Assembly (NCBI GenBank): GCA_937873655.1
Contig: CALMYQ010000169.1
Span: 1-36,462 of the forward strand
Length of the DNA: 36,462 bases
From: an uncultured Lewinella sp.
GTDB lineage: Bacteria; Bacteroidota; Bacteroidia; Chitinophagales; Saprospiraceae
Reading direction: 5' to 3'
Positions within the stretch are counted from its first letter, which is position 1. Every line of letters begins with the position of its first letter. Below the pieces are notes generated by a model. It saw nothing but the letters and a program-made list of their open reading frames with translations. It had not been told where the DNA came from and did no database searches. This document shows positions 15,866-23,645 of this stretch, in pieces. A program made the position numbers and the translations under genes.

Positions 15866-16681
15866 TCAAATTGGCAAATAATTCAAAAATTCTCCCCGTT
15901 GGCTCAGGTATTCAACCGGCGTGAAACCGGAGAAAAACCTGAAATCGGCGATGAAATGCGATTGGTCGTAGTACCCGCAATCGTCGGCCAGGGCGGTCCA
16001 GCTCACGAAGCCGCCTTGTTCGATCTCGGCAACGGCTTTCTGGAAACGGACGATCCGGAGAAATTCCTTGGGCGTCACCCCGACGTGATCGCGGAACAGC
16101 TTGATGGTATGTTTCTGGGAATAGCCCACCTTGTCGGCCACTAGTTTGAGGCTGAGCCGGTGGGGTGAGTTTTCGATGCTGGAAATGACGAAATCGACGA
16201 ATGGGTTGAGTTGAAGGTGATTGAGGAAATCCCCCAGCAGGTGTTGTTCCAGGATGTGGAATTTGGCGTCGATGGTAGCGGCCTCCACCAGGCGGTCGCG
16301 CAGGTCGAGGATATCGTTTTTCAGCACCAGTTCGGCGTCGACGACGTAGTTGGTCACTTCCCCCAGCGGAAGGGACAGGAAGGGGAAGGCCTTGCCTTTG
16401 TGGAAATTCACCACGATCATCTCGCTCTCCGCCCCGGAAGGAATGGTGATCGGCTCGGTCCGGAATCCCGAAAACCACACCCGCTTGCAGGACTGGATCT
16501 CTTTCAGGGTGTGGTTGTCATAGATATATTTGGGCCGGTCGGTCAGGTCGAAGATCATGTACACATTCCCGTCCGGAATGAACCGGTCCACGGCGTGCCC
16601 GGGTTGAAAGCCGGTATAGTAGAAGAAGCTTTCGATGAATCGGTTGAGCGGCGGTGCGGGTATGTGGAGTTTTGCGATCAT
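15866..16681 (-). CDS. AraC-family transcriptional regulator
   Basis: A 271-residue regulator. The N-terminal region (1-150) resembles the cupin-like DUF6597 sensor domain seen in Bacteroidetes AraC proteins (PPLNRFIESFFYYTG, FIPDGNVYMIFDL, WFSGFRTEPI). The C-terminal 100 residues hold the two helix-turn-helix motifs (LKLVADKVGYSQKHTIKLF, then TPKEFLRIVRFQKA and WTALADDCGYYDQSHFIADF), ending with the conserved FxxFxGFTPxEY. It should bind DNA and respond to an unknown ligand. Targets may be the DUF1761/DUF5655 genes just downstream, an inference from position. The ATG at 16681 is supported by the conserved N-terminal pattern starting immediately after it. Confidence 0.93.
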   Translation of the reverse strand: MIAKLHIPAPPLNRFIESFFYYTGFQPGHAVDRFIPDGNVYMIFDLTDRPKYIYDNHTLKEIQSCKRVWFSGFRTEPITIPSGAESEMIVVNFHKGKAFPFLSLPLGEVTNYVVDAELVLKNDILDLRDRLVEAATIDAKFHILEQHLLGDFLNHLQLNPFVDFVISSIENSPHRLSLKLVADKVGYSQKHTIKLFRDHVGVTPKEFLRIVRFQKAVAEIEQGGFVSWTALADDCGYYDQSHFIADFRFFSGFTPVEYLSQRGEFLNYLPI

Positions 16682-16878
16682 ATCATTTATTCAGCCGTCC
16701 AACGCTGTGTATTTATTACCAGACTCCATTCTTTCAATTTTGAAATTTCCCTGGAAAAATAACAAAATAATCGAAATAACTCAGCGCCCACCGTTTGGCC
16801 AATGCTGGAAAAAACCGTTTTGTTCCCCATCACACTACCGGACATTTTTTCGTGAAGCGGATTACTAAGCGAGGCCAG

Positions 16879-17071
16879 TGGCGCGAAATCTAGATACCAC
16901 TCAAGTTTTGCGGCCTCTTTTTCCGACATGCTGCGTTGCTCGCCCCGCCTGCCTTAGTACCTAAGTACGGCGGACAGGGCGGTCACAGAGTCCCGCTATG
17001 CTCCCTTCTCGCGCCTTGCCTGTCGAAAAAATAGCCTCCCGAAACTTAGGCGTCACTTAGATTTCGCGCCA
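16879..17071. mobile_element. MITE-like fold-back element, 193 bp
   Basis: The ends are a perfect 14-bp inverted repeat (tggcgcgaaatcta at 16879-16892 and its complement at 17058-17071). The complementarity continues imperfectly for about 45 more bases on each side (shared aagttt, then ct.ttttt.cgaca.gc). The centre has its own inverted blocks (cgcctgcc / ggacagggcg). No ORF or transposase is inside. It sits in the 527-base spacer 16682-17208, the rest of which shows no gene. No clear target duplication was seen. Origin from a transposon is inference. Confidence 0.6.
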
Positions 17072-17208
17072 CCAGCCCTCAAGTACAGGCCGGTTGGTAA
17101 GCCGGGTACGGGGTTATCCGGTAATTGGCTTCTCAATCCCTGCGGGCTTAAGAATCCTGCCCGTTTGGAAAATATCCGGCAGTATGGTTTTACATTCACT
17201 TTTACATT

Positions 17209-17811
17209 TTAATCCAACCGGATGTCCGCGCAGTCCACCCGGCAATCACCCAGGTCGAGCATCGCATTAATAAGGTGGACCGACTGGAAGGAAGGCAGAT
17301 CGGCGAGGGTGATCCGCCGTTCGAAAATGCGGTTTTGGGAGAGGTAATAAGCCCTTTTCACGCCTTTCAGCAGGGGATTGAGCGGGGTCCAGTACCGGTC
17401 GCCGTCGTCAAAAACGAGGTTGGCGAAACTGGCGTCGGTCAGTTCGCCGTCCTTCAAGATCAGGACCTCATCGCAGTCTCCGCGCCGGGCATGCAGGCGC
17501 GCGAGTTCGCTTCTATCGGTGAATTTCAGGGAATAATCCAGCCCGGACCCGGCTTCCACAACCCTAAGACTGTGAATGACAGGCAGTTTATATGGAATCC
17601 ATTCGACCGATTCAACGGCTTTTTCATACACCACCCGGCATTTGAATAACCCGGCCTGGCAGTTTTCGGGGACCTGCAGGTGGTTTTCCAGCCTGATGAA
17701 ATCGGTTGTCCCGAACAGGCGTTGCCGGGCCTGGTTGAGCCGTTCGTTGTGCAGATCCAGGAGGCGGATCGCGCCGTTGAGCACCTTTATGCTTTCGACT
17801 AGTTTGGGCAT
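17209..17811 (-). CDS. pabC: Aminotransferase class IV, probable 4-amino-4-deoxychorismate lyase
   Basis: A 200-residue fold-type IV PLP enzyme. It would cleave 4-amino-4-deoxychorismate to p-aminobenzoate and pyruvate in folate synthesis. Seen: YSLKFTDR with the likely PLP lysine K96, and DGELTDASFANLVF (121-134), the family's PLP-phosphate and active-site loop, followed by TPLNPLLKGVKR. The start at 17811 is only 4 bases after the pabB stop. An open frame extends further upstream into pabB but is antisense-like noise. It is shorter than E. coli PabC (about 270), lacking part of the N-terminal region, as is common for pabB-linked Bacteroidetes versions. PLP-lyase rather than branched-chain transaminase is inferred from pabB linkage. 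Confidence 0.88.
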   Translation of the reverse strand: MPKLVESIKVLNGAIRLLDLHNERLNQARQRLFGTTDFIRLENHLQVPENCQAGLFKCRVVYEKAVESVEWIPYKLPVIHSLRVVEAGSGLDYSLKFTDRSELARLHARRGDCDEVLILKDGELTDASFANLVFDDGDRYWTPLNPLLKGVKRAYYLSQNRIFERRITLADLPSFQSVHLINAMLDLGDCRVDCADIRLD

Positions 17812-17815
17812 GGGC

Positions 17816-18847
17816 TCAGTTTGACATATTGAAGGGTTTGGAATCTTTGCTGCCGGCTCCGGGCCGGATACGTGCGGATTGAACGGGCCCGCCAATGACC
17901 GGAATATAGACCTTGTCGATGAGTTCCTGGTATTCCTTCCGGGGATCGCTGTAAACGGTAATGCCGCCGCCGCTTTTGTAGACCAGGCCGTCCGGGGTTT
18001 GTTCAATGAAACGGATCATCACGGCACTGTCCACCCGGTTGTTGTCCCAAAAACCGAAAACGCCGGTGTAATAGCCGCGTTCGTAATTTTCGGCCTGCCG
18101 GATGATCTCCAGGGTTTTGGCTTTCGGCGCTCCGGTGATGGAACCGGCGGGCAGGAGCTCGGCGAACAGGTCCCCCGTCCGGTTTTCAAACCGGGGTTGC
18201 AAATGGCCGGCGATGCGCGAACTGGCCTGGAAGAGGTCTTTCTCATGGGTTCTGACCCGGTCAAGGTACCTGAATTTTTCCACGGTAACCCGGTCGGCTA
18301 CCCGGCCAAGGTCATTGCGGATCAGGTCGACGATGGTGAAGTGTTCGGCCCGTTCCTTGGGGTCGTTGAGCAGCAGTTGCCGGGCGTTGGGAAGCGTCGC
18401 ATCGATGGTCCCTTTCATGGGGAAAGACCGGATCATATTGTTGTCAAGGGTCACGAAAGTTTCCGGAGAAAACACGACGAACCGGTCCCTGAACAGCAGT
18501 TTGTACCGGGCGCGGCTGTATTCGAAAATTTCCCGCAGGCTGAGCGTGGTTTCGATCTGGGTTGGAAGGGTCAGATTGGTCAGGAAGGAATTGCCTGCGA
18601 GCAGGTTTTCGCGAACTGTGTTGAACGCCTCGCGGTATTTTTCGTAAGGGACCGGGAATTTCCTGAATTGGAATTCCGGCAGCGGCCGGCCGGTTGGTGC
18701 GCAGTTGGTCATGCCGTTGAAATCGTAGAAGATCCCTTGCGAGGCCGCCTCCGCCAACGGCAGTACCACCGGTTGTTTCAGGTCGAAGTCCAGCACAAAA
18801 ATAAAGGGGATCCCCGCCCCTGCAAAACGGTTCATCAGATCGGTCAT
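17816..18847 (-). CDS. pabB: Aminodeoxychorismate synthase component I
   Basis: A 343-residue chorismate-binding enzyme that aminates chorismate to 4-amino-4-deoxychorismate, the committed step to p-aminobenzoate. Signature blocks are all present: SFPMKGTIDA (141-150, with the lysine of the PabB PIKGT motif at K145), NDPKERAEH (161-169), DLIRNDLGRV (174-183), PAGSITGAPK (233-242) and SGGGITVYSDPRKEY (292-305). It is shorter than E. coli PabB (about 450) and lacks most of the N-terminal domain, as in many Bacteroidetes forms. No glutamine amidotransferase (pabA) gene is in the window, so ammonia delivery must come from a gene elsewhere. It is followed by pabC. Confidence 0.94.
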   Translation of the reverse strand: MTDLMNRFAGAGIPFIFVLDFDLKQPVVLPLAEAASQGIFYDFNGMTNCAPTGRPLPEFQFRKFPVPYEKYREAFNTVRENLLAGNSFLTNLTLPTQIETTLSLREIFEYSRARYKLLFRDRFVVFSPETFVTLDNNMIRSFPMKGTIDATLPNARQLLLNDPKERAEHFTIVDLIRNDLGRVADRVTVEKFRYLDRVRTHEKDLFQASSRIAGHLQPRFENRTGDLFAELLPAGSITGAPKAKTLEIIRQAENYERGYYTGVFGFWDNNRVDSAVMIRFIEQTPDGLVYKSGGGITVYSDPRKEYQELIDKVYIPVIGGPVQSARIRPGAGSKDSKPFNMSN

Positions 18848-18885
18848 CGCACGGGTTTATACCATTGAGACGCAAAGATTGGGAA

Positions 18886-19117
18886 AAGATACGATTGATA
18901 CGATTGATTCCTCCGGCCGCCGTAGCTTCAGCGAAGGTGGCGATTGATACGATTGATTCGATTGATACGATTGATACGATTGATTCGATTGACTCCTCCA
19001 ATCGGCGTTTTGCTTCCTCAAATCAACGCATCAACCTCGGGCGGCCGTTGCTCCATAAGAGCGAAGGCGGCAATTCCTCAATTCCTCGATTCCTCGATTC
19101 CTCAATAAAGGATTGAT
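18886..19117. repeat. Composite repeat region: 9-base-period tracts and two GC-rich dispersed copies
   Basis: The roughly 300-base spacer 18848-19146 has no gene. It contains a 9-base-period tract (cgattgata/cgattgatt, 18886-18992) interrupted by a cctccggccgccgtag... cgaaggtggc copy at 18910-18941. A related copy lies at 19035-19071 (cctcgggcggccgttg...). A cgattcctc tract runs over about 19072-19117. The same components occur at 10762-10934 and 15801-15862. Confidence 0.75.
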
Positions 19118-19126
19118 TCGATTTTT

Positions 19127-19134
19127 TATTTTTG
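19127..19134 (+). promoter_or_regulatory. Possible -7 promoter box (TATTTTTG)
   Basis: TATTTTTG fits TAnnTTTG and ends 12 bases before the ATG at 19147, the suspected original start of the methyltransferase gene. The -33 region is poor. Confidence 0.35.
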
Positions 19135-19228
19135 TCCTCCACCAAAATGAAAAGCCATCGAACCGAATAACCGACCTTCGACCTATATCCACGGCACTTC
19201 CGATGCTGAGCGTGAGCGGCTTTCCCTG

Positions 19229-19996
19229 ATGAATGACCGCCTGCTGAACCAGGCCTGCCTGAAAGAACTCAACCTGACCGGCGGCGAACGCATCCTGGAT
19301 GTGGGCAGCGGCCTGGGCCAGTTCACATGCCTGATGGCGAAAGCTGCCGGATCGCAGGGAAGTGTCCTCGGTATCGAGCGGGACCCCGTGCAATTGTCGG
19401 GTGCGCAGGATCTGATCGCCCGGTCTCCCGTTGATGGGCATCTTGCCTTTCGCAGCGGCGACGCCTTGCAATTGCCCCTGGAAGGCGAAGAGTGGGGCAG
19501 TTTTGACCTGGCCCATACCCGGTTTGTACTGGAGCATGTGCCGGAACCCGGTAAGGTGGTTGCACAAATGGCAAAAGCCGTCCGGCCCGGCGGCAGGGTC
19601 GTGCTGGCGGATGACGATCACGCTCAGTTTACGCCTTACCCGGCGCCGCCCGGGTTCCATACCATTTGGGATGCCTATTGCCGGTCCTACGACCGGATCG
19701 GCTGCGATGCCTTCGTCGGCAGGCGGCTGACGACCTTTCTGGTTGAGGCCGGGTTGAAGCCTCGCCGGAACACCCTGGTTTTTTTCGGCGGTTGCGCAGG
19801 CGATGAGGTTTTTGAGATCGCGGCGCTCAATATCATCAAAATCCTGGAGGGGGCCCGGGAGCTGATGCTGGAACACTGCCTGATCTCCATTGAAAATTAT
19901 GAAGCGGGGATTGCGGGCCTTCGGCGGTGGATGACCTTGTCGGATGCTGCGCTGTGGTATGGGATGAATTGGGTGGAAGGGGTGAAGGAAGGATAA
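19229..19996 (+). CDS. SAM-dependent methyltransferase (5' end probably frameshifted)
   Basis: A class I methyltransferase. From the ATG at 19229 it is 255 residues, with motif I ILDVGSGLGQF (22-32), an acidic post-I residue in LGIERD, and LAHTRFVLEHVPEPG followed by VRPGGRVVLAD (motifs IV-VI). The substrate is unknown. The frame stays open upstream with family-like residues (TYIHGTSDAERERLSL) but has no start codon before an in-frame stop at 19148. An ATG at 19147 is followed by four A's; deleting one A would join it to this frame as MKAIEPNNRP... The native protein is therefore probably about 282 residues, and 19147-19228 is the lost N-terminus. Initiation at 19229 would give a slightly shortened enzyme with motif I intact. 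Confidence 0.85.
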   Translation: MNDRLLNQACLKELNLTGGERILDVGSGLGQFTCLMAKAAGSQGSVLGIERDPVQLSGAQDLIARSPVDGHLAFRSGDALQLPLEGEEWGSFDLAHTRFVLEHVPEPGKVVAQMAKAVRPGGRVVLADDDHAQFTPYPAPPGFHTIWDAYCRSYDRIGCDAFVGRRLTTFLVEAGLKPRRNTLVFFGGCAGDEVFEIAALNIIKILEGARELMLEHCLISIENYEAGIAGLRRWMTLSDAALWYGMNWVEGVKEG

Positions 19997-20118
19997 AGGT
20001 TAAAGGATAAAGGATAAAGGTTAAAGTAGGAAGGTTAAAGTAGGAAGGTTAAAGTAGGAAGGTTAAAGTAGAAAGGTTAAAGTAGAAAGGTTAAAGGTTA
20101 AAGTAGAAGGGTTAAAGG
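19990..20118. repeat. 14-base C-free tandem repeat (taggaaggttaaag)
   Basis: After the methyltransferase stop, units of taggaaggttaaag and tagaaaggttaaag, with shorter ggataaaggttaaa variants, run for about 125 bases. The forward strand here has no C. The rest of the 266-base spacer to 20263 shows nothing recognisable. Confidence 0.9.
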
Positions 20119-20262
20119 GGGGGCGTTCCGGGTTCCTTTTTCAATCTCCGGGCAGCCCGGTCAATTGCTGGCTGCATACGCCAATTTTGCAGGCTTGTAA
20201 AACTAATTGGCCGGATGGGAGGTTATAAATGTTTCTCTGACCGCATACAGGCAGTGCAAATT

Positions 20263-20910
20263 ATGACATCGACTTTCATTACCAATACCGACAAGGAAGA
20301 GATACTCAAATACTTCGGCAAGCCGCTGGAGGAAATGGATGCGGAAGAATTCCGCAAGATCCTGAAGGCGGTCCGGTCTAAATACCATCCGGATAATTTT
20401 GAGAAGTTCGAGGATGAAACCATCCGGGAAATGGCGACCGAGCGATTCCAGGCCATCCAAGCGCTGGCTGATAAAGTGGAGGCCTGGTATCAGGGCAAGA
20501 TCGGGACATTGGAGCGTCCTTCCGGCGATTTCAACCCGGGCGCCCAGTTCGCATTCGACAAGATGAAGATCGAGGTGATCACTTCGGATAAGGACCTCAA
20601 ATACCACCTCTTCGGCACCCAATACCGCTGGCTGCTTTACGGCGACAAGTTCAAGATCCCCGGCACCAAGGCCCATATCGTAATGGATGAGGACCACCGC
20701 GGGGTCAGCATCGGCTTTCGGGAAACCATCCGGATGTACGTCACCTTCGGCGTGGATGACGCCATTGAAGACATTGTCATGTGGCTCTACAACCGGATCA
20801 AGGACCGGGGGGATTCGCTGATCATCGAAGGCAACGTCATCCCCATCGAACCGGATGCCATGATGCGCCATATCCGTAAGACGTCGTACCTGGAAATCGG
20901 CGCGGGGTGA
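20263..20910 (+). CDS. J-domain-like protein
   Basis: A 215-residue cytosolic protein. Residues 10-75 look like a J-domain: helix II FRKILKAVRSKY, the HPD tripeptide (42-44), then helix III (MATERFQAIQALADKVEAWY). The HPD motif is what stimulates DnaK ATPase in DnaJ-type co-chaperones. The C-terminal 130 residues (KIEVITSDKDLKYHLFGTQY onwards) are unlike DnaJ zinc-finger or client domains and are unrecognised. There is no membrane segment. An in-frame ATG at 20215 would add 16 atypical residues; 20263 is preferred. It converges with metG. The co-chaperone role is inferred from the HPD motif alone. Confidence 0.75.
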   Translation: MTSTFITNTDKEEILKYFGKPLEEMDAEEFRKILKAVRSKYHPDNFEKFEDETIREMATERFQAIQALADKVEAWYQGKIGTLERPSGDFNPGAQFAFDKMKIEVITSDKDLKYHLFGTQYRWLLYGDKFKIPGTKAHIVMDEDHRGVSIGFRETIRMYVTFGVDDAIEDIVMWLYNRIKDRGDSLIIEGNVIPIEPDAMMRHIRKTSYLEIGAG

Positions 20911-20912
20911 AC

Positions 20913-20947
20913 TTTCAGTTGTCAGTGATCAGTTGACGGTTGTCAGT
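20913..20947. repeat. ttgtcagtgatcagttg dispersed repeat
   Basis: The 38-base spacer between two convergent genes is almost entirely a ttgtcagtgatcagttgacggttgtcag motif (interrupted at base level). The same motif is in the spacers at about 7478-7548 and 23158-23197. Confidence 0.75.
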
Positions 20948-20948
20948 C

Positions 20949-23069
20949 TTACTTCACCCCCCATCCATTTCCGAAATCGCCTTCCGCGCTGACGAATGCC
21001 ATTTTCCCTTCTTCGTTTTCCGCCAGCAGGATCATGCCCTGGCTGGTGATGCCCCGGAGCTGGCGAGGCGCGAGATTGGCCACTACGACGATCTTTTTGC
21101 CGACCAGACTTGCCGGTTCGAACTGAAGTGCAATGCCGGAAACGATGGTGCGTTTTTCTGAACCCAGGTCGACCGTGAGCTTGAGCAATTTATCCGCCTT
21201 TTGCACCTTTTCGGCTTCCAGGATAGTACCTGTGCGCAGGTCCAGTTTGGCAAAATCGTCGTATTGGATCTCCGGTTTGAACGGCTCTCTTTCCGGCCCT
21301 TTTTCAGCATCCATGATGGCGTCGAGTTTGTCTTTCTGGCGTTGGATGATCTTTGCGCGCGAATCGTCTTTCCGGTCCTGAATCTTGGGAAAGAGGACTT
21401 CGGGTTCGCCGATGCGATGACCGGCGGGAGCCAGCAAATCGCCTGCTTCCAGCGCATTCAGCAGGTTATTCCAATCCCCCCTTTGAACCGGCGGCAAATT
21501 CAGCAGTTTGCGGATGCGGGGCGAGGTGAACGGAATAAAGGGCTCGCTCAATATGCTCAAACAGGCGACGACCTGCAGACAGAACAGCATGCATTCTTTG
21601 ACCTTTTCGCTATCCGGATCTTCCTTCACGATTTGCCAGGGCGATACGTCCTGCAAATAAGTGTTGCCGTATGCGGATAGCTCCATCAGGTATTGGGAAG
21701 CCTGCTTGAAATTGAAGGCTTCCAGTTCGGCTGTCAGTTTTTTGATTATGCCCTTGATTTCGATGAACGGCTCTTTCCAGTCCAATTCAAGCGAAGGCAC
21801 TATGCCATCGTAATATTTCTGGGTCAGCACAATTACCCGGTTAATGAAATTACCCAGGTTATCGGCCAGCTCTTTGTCGTGGAAATCGACGAATTCATCC
21901 CACTTGAAGTCGCTGTCCTTGTTTTCCGGCAGGTTGCGGAGCAGGGCATAACGAAGTGCATCTTCCTTGTTCGGAAAATCCCGGAATTCCTCCAGGTATT
22001 CGTGTTGTTCGATACCCCAGCCGCGCGACTTTGAGAATTTTTGCCCCTCGAAATTGAGGAACTGATTGGCGGGCACGTTCACCGGCAGGTTATAGTTGCC
22101 GTAGGCGTGCAGCATAGCCGGGAAGATGATGCAGTGGAAAACGATATTGTCCTTGCCGATGAAGTGGATCAGTTGCGAATCGGGGCTTTTCCAGTAGTCC
22201 TCCCAGTTCTTGCCGTTTTCCAGCGCCCATTGTTTGGTGGAGGAGATATAGCCGATTGGGGCGTCAAACCACACATAAAGGACCTTGCCCTTTGCCTCGG
22301 GCAGGGGAACGGAAATACCCCAGTCCAGGTCGCGGGTAATGGAGCGTGATTGCAGGCCGTTGTCCAGCCAGCTGAGGCATTGGCCGACGACGTGTTTCCG
22401 CCAGGTGGAGGGGTCGTGGTGCTGGGCGCCGTCCAGTTGGCCGGTAGCAATCCACTCCCGGAGCCAGGCCTCGTGTTTGTCAAGCCGGAAGTACCAGTGT
22501 TGGGTGGCTTTCAGAACCGGCTTTTTGCCGCTCAGCATGGATACCGGATTGATCAGTTCGGTGGGGGAGAGGTCGGTGCCGCAGCGTTCGCACTGGTCGC
22601 CGAAGGCCTCCTCAAAGCCGCAATTGGGGCAGGTGCCCTTGATGTAGCGGTCGGCCAGAAACTGGTCATAGTCCTCATCGTACAATTGATCGCTTGACTT
22701 GACCTCGAATTCGTCGCCTTTTTCCAGGAGTTTCAGGAAAAAATCCTGGCTGGTCTCGTGGTGAAGGGGCGCCGAAGTGCGGTGGTAATAATCAAAGGAA
22801 ATGCCCAGCCGTTCAAAGGTGTCTTTATTGAGCTCGTGGTATTTGTCGATGATCGCTCTTGGGGAAATACCTTCCTTCTTGGCCCGGATGGTAATGGCGG
22901 CGCCGTGTTCGTCAGACCCGCATACCCACACGACGTCCTTGTCCTGAAGGCGCAGAAAACGCACGTAGATATCCGCCGGCAAGTAGGCGCCGGCAAGGTG
23001 ACCCAGGTGCAAAGCGCCGTTGGCATAAGGGAGGGCGGACGTAATGATATATCTTTTGGGTGGATTCAT
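20949..23069 (-). CDS. metG: Methionyl-tRNA synthetase
   Basis: A 706-residue class I synthetase that charges tRNA-Met. Seen: the HIGH-type motif HLGH (21-24) after SALPYANGALHLG; a zinc knuckle with four cysteines, CPNC and CERC (C147, C150, C160, C163); a KMSKS-type loop as KFSKS (344-348); an alpha-helical anticodon-binding domain; and a C-terminal tRNA-binding OB fold (about 600-706, DFAKLDLRTGTILEAEKVQK, NLAPRQLRGITSQGM). The length fits E. coli MetG with the appended dimerising domain. An in-frame TTG at 23093 would add eight residues; the ATG at 23069 directly precedes conserved sequence. It is monocistronic between repeat-rich spacers. Confidence 0.97.
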   Translation of the reverse strand: MNPPKRYIITSALPYANGALHLGHLAGAYLPADIYVRFLRLQDKDVVWVCGSDEHGAAITIRAKKEGISPRAIIDKYHELNKDTFERLGISFDYYHRTSAPLHHETSQDFFLKLLEKGDEFEVKSSDQLYDEDYDQFLADRYIKGTCPNCGFEEAFGDQCERCGTDLSPTELINPVSMLSGKKPVLKATQHWYFRLDKHEAWLREWIATGQLDGAQHHDPSTWRKHVVGQCLSWLDNGLQSRSITRDLDWGISVPLPEAKGKVLYVWFDAPIGYISSTKQWALENGKNWEDYWKSPDSQLIHFIGKDNIVFHCIIFPAMLHAYGNYNLPVNVPANQFLNFEGQKFSKSRGWGIEQHEYLEEFRDFPNKEDALRYALLRNLPENKDSDFKWDEFVDFHDKELADNLGNFINRVIVLTQKYYDGIVPSLELDWKEPFIEIKGIIKKLTAELEAFNFKQASQYLMELSAYGNTYLQDVSPWQIVKEDPDSEKVKECMLFCLQVVACLSILSEPFIPFTSPRIRKLLNLPPVQRGDWNNLLNALEAGDLLAPAGHRIGEPEVLFPKIQDRKDDSRAKIIQRQKDKLDAIMDAEKGPEREPFKPEIQYDDFAKLDLRTGTILEAEKVQKADKLLKLTVDLGSEKRTIVSGIALQFEPASLVGKKIVVVANLAPRQLRGITSQGMILLAENEEGKMAFVSAEGDFGNGWGVK

Positions 23070-23157
23070 ATTAATCGGATTTTGCTCCTGCAAAATTTGC
23101 GCGAAGATAGGGTTAAATGATTGAATTGTGGAATGGGTTAATGCAGTTGCCAGGTGT

Positions 23158-23309
23158 TAGTTGTCAGTGATCAGGTGTCAGTGATCAGTTGTCAGCCCGC
23201 CTGCCGGTCTCCTATGCGCCATAGCCGCTCCGGCGACGGGGCACCGGCAGGTTGTCAGTCCGGTAGCTGAGCGAAGTCGAAGCTACAACGGACGCCCGGC
23301 AATGAAACA
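23158..23309. repeat. Composite intergenic repeat cluster with hairpin
   Basis: Three repeat types abut here: ttgtcagtgatcagttg copies (23158-23197), a hairpin element (23198-23253) with exact 9-bp ends cctgccggt / accggcagg, and a second copy of the ~50-bp repeat of 7549-7598 (23260-23309). The hairpin element recurs at 27815-27870. The spacer between metG and the next gene is otherwise empty. Confidence 0.8.
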
Positions 23310-23325
23310 ATGAAACAATGAAAAA

Positions 23326-23547
23326 TCACCCCATAACCGGCATGACCTGCATATGCACGATGGACTGCATTAAAATGGGAAGGCCGCTTTCGAGGATGAG
23401 GAGCTCGTTGTCCTGGAAGGAGAATACATCGCGGATGATGCCGTTTTCGACGGCAGTTTTGTTGTAGGGCGTTCGGTAGACGATCTCGACCGGAACTTTC
23501 TGCTCGGCGAATTGCCAGGCCGTCAACCCTATGGAATCCTGCGTCAT
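23326..23547 (-). CDS. Small protein of unknown function
   Basis: A 73-residue acidic protein with no signal or membrane segment. The sequence (VEIVYRTPYNKTAVENGIIR, then FQDNELLILESGLPILMQSI) suggests a small beta-barrel, loosely like Sm/SH3-type folds such as Rho-binding antiterminators (ROF). That is only an impression from strand pattern. It is transcribed away from the Uma2 gene and is the only gene between metG and Uma2. Codon style is consistent with a real gene, and the ATG is unambiguous. The function is unknown. Confidence 0.6.
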   Translation of the reverse strand: MTQDSIGLTAWQFAEQKVPVEIVYRTPYNKTAVENGIIRDVFSFQDNELLILESGLPILMQSIVHMQVMPVMG

Positions 23548-23645
23548 GTTAATTTGTTATTTAAATCAGAACACGGGGGTACCGGATTTGGTTCCTGGAT
23601 TTGTTCCTGTTTTTATGTAACTTGCGTAAAATTTGAATTAAAAAA

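Noticed and set aside
16687..16929. 80-aa reverse ORF at the fold-back element
   Set aside because: It overlaps the left end of the MITE-like element and has no recognisable sequence; likely chance.
17879..18868. 329-aa forward ORF antisense to pabB
   Set aside because: All PabB signatures are in the reverse frame. The forward frame has no recognisable motif and is a shadow of codon bias.
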